This document shows positions 37,648 to 46,265 of a stretch of DNA of 64,000 bases, in pieces; within the stretch, counting starts at the first letter, position 1, and every line of letters begins with the position of its first letter. The notes beneath the pieces are model-generated. The model saw nothing but the letters and a program-made list of their open reading frames with translations. It made no database searches and was not told the DNA's origin. The stretch is taken from NCBI RefSeq assembly GCF_028290025.1, contig NZ_JAQGKQ010000092.1, positions 16,629 to 80,628 on the forward strand, given 5' to 3'. Made by a program: the position numbers and the translations under genes. This DNA comes from Cypionkella sp. GTDB taxonomy: Bacteria > Pseudomonadota > Alphaproteobacteria > Rhodobacterales > Rhodobacteraceae.

Positions 37648-37811
37648 TCAGGCAACACGTCATGCCGCAATTCATAAGCGATAAACTAACGCCACAAGTC
37701 GAACCGGCACTGTAGTGGCACATTTCCAGCCACTTTATGGAAATTGTTCCGGTAACTGCATCGCACCTGCAAGGCACCACGATAAGAAAATCCGCAAAAG
37801 TTAAGTGTGAA

Positions 37812-38066
37812 TTACTTCCATGGCAGATCATCAGCGATGGCAGATTTTGCAGCGTTCAAAAAATCTCGTTCGGTATCCGATAAGATGCTGGAAAACTTAG
37901 AAATGCTTCCTACCAGATAGTTCATTTCAGTTTTGTTTTCGTCACTTACAAGATGCTTACCTGCCCCCAAATCACACTCTAAAATATCAAGGCGGGCTTG
38001 AATTTTTTCACTTAAATTCATGTATTTTCCAACAATAACAAATCCCTCTTGTACCGCTATTTCCAC
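37812..38066 (-). CDS. Hypothetical small island protein, second gene of an overlapping pair
   Basis: An 84-residue acidic, helical protein with no cysteine-rich or enzymatic motif apart from LECDLGAGKH. Starts at a GTG (38066) that overlaps the stop of the gene before it by 10 bases, a pattern of coupled expression. No family recognised. Confidence 0.5.
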   Translation of the reverse strand: MEIAVQEGFVIVGKYMNLSEKIQARLDILECDLGAGKHLVSDENKTEMNYLVGSISKFSSILSDTERDFLNAAKSAIADDLPWK

Positions 38067-38233
38067 TTTGCTTCTGGGTCGTATTTGAGTGCCGAAACTA
38101 TTCTAGCGCGCGATCGTTGATCTTCCACAGACAACATTCCGGGCGTGGTGTACAACAGCTTTATTATTAATTCTTCACTCATGTCAGTTGAGGGTATTTC
38201 GGCGCGGATAATTGCGAGTGCCTCGGGATCCAT
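38057..38233 (-). CDS. Hypothetical 58-residue protein, first gene of an overlapping pair
   Basis: Read directly from the sequence: an ATG at 38233 preceded by AAGGAAAT, 58 codons (MDPEALAIIRAEIPSTDMSE start, DPEAKWK end) and a TAG at 38057-38059. Composition is that of a small soluble acidic-to-neutral protein. It overlaps the next gene. Not recognised; an antitoxin- or regulator-like pair is possible but unproven. Confidence 0.45.
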   Translation of the reverse strand: MDPEALAIIRAEIPSTDMSEELIIKLLYTTPGMLSVEDQRSRARIVSALKYDPEAKWK

Positions 38234-38837
38234 CGAATTAATATTTCCTTTGCGATAAATGATTTGGCATCCAACACGCGGAAATGCTAGCTTTCGTGAT
38301 GATGCTCGGAATTAATCCAACATTAATCGAAAATTGGCATATATGCAAATCAGTTAATAGTTTACTATGCATTTTTCGTTATTATTTCGGTATGACATAA
38401 CCGACCAATCAGGAGGCGCTTATAAATTGTGTTCAGAAATGAAGGCGGTTGTGGCGTCACGGTCTTCGTCAAGATGCGCAACGAAATTGAAACTCTCTTT
38501 AGCAATAGGGAAGACACCCTTTGGACCGTGCATGCCGTAACGCATAAGTTGACGTCACTCATCGAATAGTGTCGGTCTCATCGAGCAGCAGGGGATAACC
38601 TAACGGACGAGATGTGGGTCTTGCCGTGCTGATTTTCGGCAGCATCGGATGGCTCACCCACAAGCAATATACGGTCAATGACGAATACAACGGGCTACCG
38701 CGCCGCATCCTCCGCCCCATCGTAGGCACGAGAGTATTGCCAGTAAGCGACTGCCCAACCTTGTCGACCATCCACCGATTGATTTCTGTCTGCGCACTGA
38801 GCATCGCAAAAATAGACCGCACTTCGATACTGCTTGC
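38234..38837. other. Island intergenic region before the glycosyltransferase 3' end
   Basis: 604 bp. A possible 46-codon plus-strand ORF begins with GTG at 38429, preceded by AGGAGG at 38411-38416, and ends at 38569; the translation has a plausible composition but no family. The 14-bp repeat copy is at 38596. The remainder looks non-coding. Confidence 0.4.
38596..38609. repeat. 14-bp direct repeat, right copy
   Basis: TAACCTAACGGACG, identical to 36956-36969. It defines the right edge of the recombinase-containing 1.64-kb segment. Confidence 0.5.
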
Positions 38838-41800
38838 TCAAGTTCCCCCTATTGCTAAGCGCTCATTCTCAACTGCCATGCCAAAAAGTCGCTCGAAAAC
38901 ATGGGCGAGATTCTTGTGTGAGCCGGATGAGCTATCTCCAGCAGCGAAATCAAGGTCCTTTGAAGGAAATCGCTTGAATCTTTCAAAGGGATAAGCTCGG
39001 GCGATAAACATAGTCCCCCCAACGTAGCGCGTTCCGCCTTCAATCCCGTACATGTTCAGCCAGTGTCTAAGATTATAAGTTTTCTGTTCTCGATTTTCTT
39101 CTGTCGTAAAAACGTAATCAGAGCAAGCTAACATGCCCAGTCCCGGCTCAGCCTCAAATCTCAAAAGGCTGTCTTCAAACTTTGAGCTACTTATTAGCAA
39201 GGCATCGACCAAGTCGTCTCTCCACTTGTATCCAGGCACGGGGCGACCGTAAACTAGACTAGCCTCCGACTCAGGGCGAAAGTTTTTAGTATGAAGTTTC
39301 ATGACAAAGTCATATTGAGACAAGTTTCTTGATTCCAATACCTTCAAAAACGGCAATGCGTCGAAGCCTTTGTTTTCTGTGGCCATGAATTGCACAGATG
39401 GCGTCAGACCGTGAAAGGCCTTCTTGAAGTCTTCCTCTTTGAAGTTCGATGTGATTACTAAATCCCATTCTGTTCCCGAAATATTTTTTAGTTTTTCGAC
39501 CATATAAGAAATTTGGTCAATATAATAAACATGAAGATGAACCAAGGTTCGTGGTTTAGGTTCACTTAAAAGTTCCACGAGAGTAGGAATCGAACCAAAG
39601 CTATCGCCGACTTGTTCGACCAACTCTGAAAAATAAGGTGACCGCGCCGCATAGCTCCAAAAATGACACTTCAATCGCCAGTCGAGCTTGTTCGTTGGTT
39701 TGTCTTTGCTAGCGTAATGGACAATTTTTGGATCAAGCCGGCTCTTCGCATAATCAAAGAACGTATGATCTGCGAGAGTGTGGCGCAAATAGGAATAATT
39801 TTGCAGATACCATACGTGATTCCACTCCGACGAGAAATAAAATACGTCATCGTAAAATACGCTATTGAATACGCACTGATCAAAGAAAATCGGTTGCTTT
39901 ATTTCTTGTAATTTAGCTAACCCAAGCGAGACGAGGTCTCTTACTTTGCGGCTTTTCATGTCAATGATCAATATGCCGGCCTGGAAATATTTTTCAAACT
40001 CCCTTACACCCAACACATCCTCTAGATAATCCCCAAACTTTTGACCCTTTATCACCGAGTTTTGTCTGGCAGCATGAATGTTTGCGACGTTGCGGCTTGC
40101 GCCAATGGCCCTTCCAAAAAGATCAATGTCGTAAAGGTGAGCGATATCAGATCGAACAACAACATCGGTGTCAATGTAAAGTACTTTGCCAAATCCCTCC
40201 ATTATTTCGCTAAGAAATATTTTATTGTATGTTTCGGCCGGGACATATCCCTCGACATGAAGGTCCAAACCAGCGAGTTGCGCAAAAATCTGGTTCATGT
40301 TGTGAAAACGGATGGATATATTCTCCCTTGCTAAGCCCGCAATGCGCAACTTTGACCCGTCAGACAGATCGCGCTCAAGAACAACGATATCGTAGTTTCT
40401 CAAAACGTTGCTGTTTTCTGCGATTGAAGTGATGACTACCCCGAGGTAGGCGACGAAACTCTCATTGCAAGAAAGCACGACGGGCACACTATTTTCTGTG
40501 AAAGCGGGGTAAATTTTTGAATCAGCCCGAATACATGACGGCTTGTTATGCTCATGACGATGTTCGAACATCCAAAAATCGGAATACAGATAGCGTGTAT
40601 TTGGGAACGTCACATCGCGCGGCGAGATTCCTTCCCTCCACAAGGAATAGGCTAGCCCCAGTTGATCGCGCGACGTGAAATCGCAAAGAATTTTCCACCA
40701 CCTCTCCATGATTGATCTGATGCTCTCAACATGGTGTCGCCTGTAGACGAGGTTGTTTTCTGTTAATCCGTACTGCTTAGGAAACTTCATCGCTTGGAGA
40801 AATTCGAGCTGAATCGTCAATAGTTCTTTATTTGACGCAGAGGTCCGGCCGCTTGCATAGAGCGCCTTGACTTCATCGTAAACACAGTCACGCGCAAAGT
40901 GCTCAGGAAGAAGCAACGAAACGCCTCTTTCTTCGATTTCCGAGAAGATGTAATCCGAGATAATATTGATATTCCCGTCGATATATATGCTTTCTTCGTA
41001 GCTTTCGAAAAACAAATGTGGGTTTATTTTATGGTATCGATTCCTTCGATCCGCTGGCAAATCAGGCCTAAGTGCGTGGCGTGTCTCCCATATCCCGAAG
41101 TTACCGATCGCCACGAGATTTTGATCATCAGTATAGCAGACGTAATCCCATTCATCGTTAATGTTGAAATGCTGTATTAAATGGTCATATCCACCGATAA
41201 TACAACAGTAGACAACTTTTTTTGATTTTCGCTGAGATTTTACTTTTATATATTCGGAGACTCTGCGTTCCGTTGGAACCAAGTGGTTTTGCCTAAATTG
41301 ATATGCAGGGCGCTTTTCCGCCAGGAATAGAGAAATCGGGTTTGAGTCAGCCGATTTTTGAAATCCAGAAAGCTTGAATGCTTCCGATGGACTGTTATTT
41401 TCGAGGTATCCAATCTTCAGATAGTGATCGAGCGGTTCTCGATTGCTTTTTTGAAGAGACTTCCACTTTCGATATGATTGCGCGTAATTTTTAAGATACC
41501 ATATTTCGTCCCAAAAACCTGATGCGAGAACTTCTTGCTTAGCTTCCAGATATTGGACGGCAACCTTAGAATCTTCTTTGTCCTGATGTTTCCCAAACGC
41601 TGGTCCTCGGAGGTTACTGCTGGGGCCGACACTCTGCCGCATGTTAGTCAAATCTAACGAATCGACTGAGTTTCTCGAGTTGGACTCGCCAATAGAGCAG
41701 AAAACATCTGTGCTGGGAAATACTGTCCGCTTTTCTATTCTCCCGACTTGTTCGTAGTGAAGAAGCGCATTGTAGCCTTGTTGGGCCACGTCAGGATACT

Positions 41801-41984
41801 TTTCTGAATATGCGGAAGTTGAAAACTGAGGGCCGGGATCGCGAGATAGTCTGCCTCCAATTCTCAGGTAATGCTCCGGTGGCGTCAGACCAGTTTCTAC
41901 CACATCTGGATATCGTCCACGATACCACTCCGAATCAAAGTATGGACTTTCTTCGATCAGCTTAGATTGACTTGAGAAACTCAT
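38838..41984 (-). CDS. Multi-domain glycosyltransferase (DUF616 + GT8 + RgpF-like)
   Basis: A 1048-residue cytosolic protein. Seen: two or three repeats of the surface-glycan type (YFDSEWYRGRYPDV..PEHYLRIGGR) in residues 1-85 and again around 155-205; a DUF616-like glycosyltransferase region from about 255 (VVYCCIIGGYDHL) with a YIDGNINI motif; a GT8-type domain from about 495 (VVLSCNESFVAYLGVVITSI) with the metal-binding DTDVV; and a C-terminal rhamnan-synthesis-F-like domain from about 815 with KLHTKNFRPES. Known: these domains build extracellular polysaccharide or protein glycans. Context: island, next to a sulfotransferase. Confidence 0.8.
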   Translation of the reverse strand: MSFSSQSKLIEESPYFDSEWYRGRYPDVVETGLTPPEHYLRIGGRLSRDPGPQFSTSAYSEKYPDVAQQGYNALLHYEQVGRIEKRTVFPSTDVFCSIGESNSRNSVDSLDLTNMRQSVGPSSNLRGPAFGKHQDKEDSKVAVQYLEAKQEVLASGFWDEIWYLKNYAQSYRKWKSLQKSNREPLDHYLKIGYLENNSPSEAFKLSGFQKSADSNPISLFLAEKRPAYQFRQNHLVPTERRVSEYIKVKSQRKSKKVVYCCIIGGYDHLIQHFNINDEWDYVCYTDDQNLVAIGNFGIWETRHALRPDLPADRRNRYHKINPHLFFESYEESIYIDGNINIISDYIFSEIEERGVSLLLPEHFARDCVYDEVKALYASGRTSASNKELLTIQLEFLQAMKFPKQYGLTENNLVYRRHHVESIRSIMERWWKILCDFTSRDQLGLAYSLWREGISPRDVTFPNTRYLYSDFWMFEHRHEHNKPSCIRADSKIYPAFTENSVPVVLSCNESFVAYLGVVITSIAENSNVLRNYDIVVLERDLSDGSKLRIAGLARENISIRFHNMNQIFAQLAGLDLHVEGYVPAETYNKIFLSEIMEGFGKVLYIDTDVVVRSDIAHLYDIDLFGRAIGASRNVANIHAARQNSVIKGQKFGDYLEDVLGVREFEKYFQAGILIIDMKSRKVRDLVSLGLAKLQEIKQPIFFDQCVFNSVFYDDVFYFSSEWNHVWYLQNYSYLRHTLADHTFFDYAKSRLDPKIVHYASKDKPTNKLDWRLKCHFWSYAARSPYFSELVEQVGDSFGSIPTLVELLSEPKPRTLVHLHVYYIDQISYMVEKLKNISGTEWDLVITSNFKEEDFKKAFHGLTPSVQFMATENKGFDALPFLKVLESRNLSQYDFVMKLHTKNFRPESEASLVYGRPVPGYKWRDDLVDALLISSSKFEDSLLRFEAEPGLGMLACSDYVFTTEENREQKTYNLRHWLNMYGIEGGTRYVGGTMFIARAYPFERFKRFPSKDLDFAAGDSSSGSHKNLAHVFERLFGMAVENERLAIGGT

Positions 41985-42396
41985 TTATTGCAGTCCCGAT
42001 CCTAGATGGCCGTCTCACGTCAACTATAATTTGCTAGCAAACGCTACCTGTTTTTCGCGCGGATACCTTACTCAACTTAAAGATTGCGCAGTTGAGTAAT
42101 GTTATCTTTTGGCTTCGAGTGATTACATATCGCCCCAACAATTGTCAACGACCCCACCGCTAACGTTTAGCGTTTAGCGCTTAGCTGTCAATTTTGGCTG
42201 GTGGCTTACGGATTTGCCATATTGGCCAGCGAACCAGAGGAACCAGTCGCTCAGGCCGCCGTGAAGATGCAAGGTTTCAGAGACGACACACTGCATTAGT
42301 CCACGCGGGAATGCCCAGAAAGAGTCAGAGGACTGGCTTTGCGTTTAGCGACGGTGACATCCGTTCATAAGTGTCAGACCGGAAATGACATAATGA
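41985..42396. other. Intergenic region between glycosyltransferase and sulfotransferase
   Basis: 412 bp without a supported gene. It contains a short repeated GTTTAGC motif around 42165-42180 and once more near 42343. The glycosyltransferase promoter should lie here. Confidence 0.5.
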
Positions 42397-43887
42397 CTAT
42401 CTGGCGAGCCGCAGCGCGCGGACAACCCGTCGAAGCGGCGATGTGATTTTCCATGAGCTACTGGACAGCAAGGCGTCGCGCGCGCTCTGGAGACGATTGA
42501 TGACTATATCCTGTCTCGCTAAGCGTTCGCGTTGACGCTGCTTTTCCGTTTCGGATTTGCTTCGCTCTTTGATTAGCTGGTCTTCGATCGTTATTAGATT
42601 ACGTGCAAGCAGCGCAACTTCCGATGTCAATCGTCCGCTACGATTTTTTTCGTCCTTGAGGGCTCTGTTTTGGGCTTCAAGAGCGGCGCGCACTTGGAAA
42701 ACATTGGCGTTTAATGCGTCAATTTCCGCCAGCTGCGCTCGCCTCAAAAGCTCCGAGTCCTTCTCAGTTTCGCTACGCAATGTTGAGATTGCTACTTCAT
42801 ACGCTTTGCGCTGTGCTTGTGCCTCGATAAGGGCTGTCGTCTGTGCTGAACAAAGGGCGGATCCGACTTCCTTCAGCTGGCGGTCGAGCTGTTCGGCCAG
42901 GTCACGCTTCTCCGCCAAGTCTACTTGTTTCCTCGCCAACTCAACCTCGGCGAAGTTTAGCGCTGAACCGAGCTTAACAGCTGTTGCGGAAACTTTAATA
43001 CCACTGCTAATCAGGGGAGCAAAGGCAGGACTGCTTTGCGTCAGTCCTTCGTTGATTTGATTCAACGTGGCATGGTCAGTGGCTGCCTCTCCCTGTGCAG
43101 CCCATCGCTCAAGTATAGCATACACATTCTGAACCCAGCCAGACGCGGAGTTGTCAAGCAACTGTTGAGGGGGAAGATCGTAGTGGCGCAACGAAGGGGT
43201 AAGAAACTCGCTTATATCGCCGGCGAAATTTCTCGAAATACCGGGCCACTTGACTTGTAGTGTTTTGCCAAGACGATCTGTCGTACCACTCCAGTCGCTC
43301 AAAATTTGCTCATACGAGACAAAGCTACGCAAAAGTCCGCGACTGTTTTTTTCAGCGTCTAGGACATGCCGCAGCCAGATCAACTTACCTAGCTCCGTAT
43401 CAATACCATCTCGCTTAAGCAAAGAGGCTGCCACATCCAAAGGATTACGATGAATGTGCGCAATTACTGAACGATAGTTCAGCTGTTCAAAAGCATCGAG
43501 ATACATGGGCAGCAGCCTGCACACTCTTGGATCCTTCAGTAGCGACAATTGCGCATCCGCAAACTCGGACGCCAGAGTGCCTTTAAGCTTTTCCAGGTAC
43601 TGACCTGCCTCTCGCGAGCCGAACCAATCGGGGCTCAACGGTTGCCAGTCGCTCCACGTCGTCCCTGCCGAGCACAGAATGTCGGAATTAAGTTCGCAAA
43701 TGACTTGGCTTTCAAAAAACCCCTTGGGATTGGTAGCGTGCGGCGGCATCAATGTCGCGGGCGTCGCGCAGCCAAGCAAGTTTAACAAGCCGGCGAATGC
43801 CGACGTGCCGGAACGGTGCATGCCAAGAATGATCAGAGAAGTTTTGCGGTAAGGCTTGTCCCTGCTTACCGTTGAAGTCTTGCCCAT
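42397..43887 (-). CDS. Sulfotransferase-domain protein with C-terminal coiled coil
   Basis: A 496-residue protein. Seen: 5'-phosphosulfate-binding loop SLIILGMHRSGTSAFAGLL at residues about 18-36, the 3'-phosphate-binding AHIHRNPLDVAASLL, and a C-terminal half that is mostly coiled coil (about residues 320-480, repeated Glu/Lys/Arg/Gln-rich heptads). Known: such proteins transfer sulfate from PAPS to carbohydrates or proteins. The start at 43887 (MGKTSTV) was chosen over the open frame from 44034. It is probably co-functional with the neighbouring glycosyltransferase. Confidence 0.8.
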   Translation of the reverse strand: MGKTSTVSRDKPYRKTSLIILGMHRSGTSAFAGLLNLLGCATPATLMPPHATNPKGFFESQVICELNSDILCSAGTTWSDWQPLSPDWFGSREAGQYLEKLKGTLASEFADAQLSLLKDPRVCRLLPMYLDAFEQLNYRSVIAHIHRNPLDVAASLLKRDGIDTELGKLIWLRHVLDAEKNSRGLLRSFVSYEQILSDWSGTTDRLGKTLQVKWPGISRNFAGDISEFLTPSLRHYDLPPQQLLDNSASGWVQNVYAILERWAAQGEAATDHATLNQINEGLTQSSPAFAPLISSGIKVSATAVKLGSALNFAEVELARKQVDLAEKRDLAEQLDRQLKEVGSALCSAQTTALIEAQAQRKAYEVAISTLRSETEKDSELLRRAQLAEIDALNANVFQVRAALEAQNRALKDEKNRSGRLTSEVALLARNLITIEDQLIKERSKSETEKQRQRERLARQDIVINRLQSARDALLSSSSWKITSPLRRVVRALRLAR

Positions 43888-44177
43888 ATGCCGGTCCGTT
43901 ATCCATTTTGCGGTTACGAAGCCGTGCCTGACGTTAAGGCATGATTCGACGCGACCGTTGACTCTAAGATTACAAGTACGAGTGGGGCTTACAAGCACCA
44001 CCTTTGCAAGCCTTAAGGCGACACAGTAACGCACCTATGGCTTCATCTGTGCTACTTGCCCTTTCAACGATCCAAATTCAACTGGAATTACGACCTGCTG
44101 GCATGTAGAAAGCTAAGGTCGCAACGGGCGTTTTGGCGTGAGCCCGCTTCCCGTGGACTTGTGCGTAGAGCCCGTGA

Positions 44178-44696
44178 GTTGATGCTCTGCTCTCCATCCC
44201 TGAACCACTCATCCGCAACGACATTAATGGCACTGTGCTGACATATGCCCGTTGGGGTTTGCCCACTCGGGAATCTTTCCTCGTTGGCAAGAAAACGGAC
44301 AGAGGAGTAACAAACATTCGTAACCCTGCATCGCCTCATTGGCGTAGATGGTTGCGCCCGCCTAATCGATGCCTTGTGCCGCTGTCGAAGTTCGCGGAAT
44401 CCATACCCGGTGGCAATGCATGGTTTGCCCTGCCCGATGATCAACCTGCATTCTTTGCTGGCCTGCATGTTCCGCAATGGACGTCTACTCGCAAGTTGAA
44501 GGATGGCGAAACCACAGACGACCTTTACGGCTTTCTGACATGCGCACCCAACTCCGAAGTGGCTGAAGTTCACCCCAAAGCTATGCCAGTAATTTTGACC
44601 AATCCAGTCGAATGGAATACGTGGCTTAATGGGGCATGGGATCAAGCCAAAGCGTTGCAGCGGCCATTGCCCGATGGTGCATTGATCAGACTGTAA
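44178..44696 (+). pseudogene. Truncated SRAP (HMCES/YedK) family gene
   Basis: The frame is open from 44178 to the stop at 44696. Seen: YARWGLP, RCLVPLSKFAES (the family has RCLVPAxGFYEW), a GLHVPQWTS segment, and VHPKAMPVIL with the His of the active site, then WLNGAWDQAKAL. Known: SRAP proteins use a conserved N-terminal Cys2 to crosslink abasic DNA. The N-terminal about 40 residues with that Cys are missing: a TGA at 44175 closes the frame upstream and no matching start is visible in other frames. It is probably a decayed gene. Confidence 0.7.
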
Positions 44697-46265
44697 TCGA
44701 CTGAAAACACGTTCCGTAACACCTTCCTAAACACGCGGATTCAGCATCAAAAACTGGGTCAAAATCGGCCCAAATCGACTGAAAACCGCTCGATATCCTG
44801 GATAATATATCGTGTAAAATCATCAGGTTATAGTGTTTGCTCAATAAAATAACTCAATTAAACGTCATTTAACGAATATTGGGGTAGGGATATGCCTACC
44901 TTTTGCATATTTGGCTGAATTAGCGTCTCGCGACTGTTAGTAACATGTTGATATTGTTGCGTTAATTTAAAGTCAAAAATTCCAAATTGCAGATTAAAAA
45001 AGTTGGGGCAGTTTTGCGGAACGGAATATTGAGTCTGCCTTCAGCATCGGTTGGATCACGGCATGATATCCCTTTCCATAATGTTGATAACGGAATTTCG
45101 AATCCTGTTGGATATACCTGTTTATTATATCTCCATAAGGTTTGGATGTTGGTTTTGTTAGTATGAGTTTACATTTGAATTTTGAATGCAAAGTGTATGA
45201 ATCAAAATAGAGGGGGCAAGATCGCGCTTGCGATTTGACCGCTTGAACGGATGAGGTCTTGCCGAATGAGTGAAAGAGATAATTTTTAGTGCTGACCGAC
45301 AGGGAAGTACGTTGATACGTGAGTCAACATTCTGATTCAAACAAGCTTTATCCAAACAGGATTCCTTACAGTGACAAATTCAGGAGCAAAGCGACGTTTA
45401 ACTTGATACCTTCCAACTTTATCCAAACAGGAAATCCAAATGGGATATTTTAGGAGCAAAGCGACGTTTAACATCAGACCTTTCCAACTTTATCCAGATG
45501 AAGATTCCTTACAGCGATATTTCAGGAGCAAAGCGACGTTTAACTTGATTCTTTCAACTTTATCCAAGTGAAAATGTTTATTGGTATTAGAATTATTATC
45601 ACGTTTGTCTTCGCTACAGTGTTACCACTTCCGGCATTCTGCCTACAGCGTTACCACTTACGTTCGCGTTCAAGGACGCCTCAACAAACGGCTTCGCTTT
45701 CCACTTTTCATTCCATTGAATCGTAGTTTAGAGTCCAGCTCTAATATCATCATCCAACAGTCTTAAGGAAATTATAATATAGAGTAGTATACAAGAGGAT
45801 TCGACTTCCAAAATGCTCTTTTTTCCTTATTTTACTGGTGTTTCTGAAGGTTTTTGATGGGACATTCTGTGCACTTTGAGTCCCATTTTTCACGCCGATT
45901 TGGCCTATATTTGGCACACTATCCGACCTGCATAACATAACTTTTGGTTTTGAAACCATAATCGACGCAACGCCTAATTGTCATTGATCGGCAACTTTCG
46001 GTTTCAAAACAATTCCAAATAATCATCCCCAACTATTTCGCCCGTTTCGATCACGAAAGCGTGATAATGCTGTAACATGGGCCTAAATGGGCATGTCGGT
46101 TTCCTATGTATAGCACGTTGGATAATTCCTTGTGTGACTAAGATTTTTGGTGTTTCGGATGGTAAGATTGATCCCTTACCGTCCCAAACTAAAAAACCGG
46201 ATCGAGTCACGAATGACACAGCATACCACCCAAAAAATTTTATTAATAGCATTAGGAAAACAAAG
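44697..46265. other. AT-rich non-coding region with tandem repeats
   Basis: About 1.57 kb without a firm gene. It has very low GC compared with the chromosome. Besides the 70-71 bp array it holds a second pair of repeats, CTACAG(T/C)GTTACCACTT at 45614-45630 and 45643-45659. Short minus-strand frames at 44994-45191 and 45158-45355 overlap each other and show no recognisable features. A promoter for the helicase should lie just before 46266. Confidence 0.5.
45347..45578. repeat. 70-71 bp tandem repeat array (about 3.2 copies)
   Basis: TTTATCC(A) begins at 45347, 45418, 45489 and 45559, and AGGAGCAAAGCGACGTTTAAC begins at 45382, 45452 and 45523, giving periods of 70-71 bp. The AGGAGCAAAGCGACGTTTAAC block is identical in all three copies, while sequences between it and TTTATCC vary. 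Not a CRISPR pattern: the conserved and variable parts are in one tandem unit and there are no unique 30-base spacers. Possible iteron, repeat RNA or recombination site array. Confidence 0.75.

Noticed and set aside
38614..38994. Plus-strand ORF of 126 codons beside the glycosyltransferase
   Set aside because: It mostly lies opposite the well-supported glycosyltransferase gene, and its N-terminal part matches no recognisable protein.
44994..45355. Two overlapping short minus-strand ORFs (44994-45191 and 45158-45355)
   Set aside because: They overlap each other, lie in very AT-rich DNA and show no protein-like features.
45347..45578. CRISPR array
   Set aside because: The repeated unit is a contiguous 70-71 bp tandem with variable positions inside it; there are no unique spacers of uniform length and no cas genes nearby.
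45347..45578. Integron attC array
   Set aside because: GTTTAAC resembles an attC core, but there is no integron integrase, no cassette ORFs between copies, and no paired inverse core.
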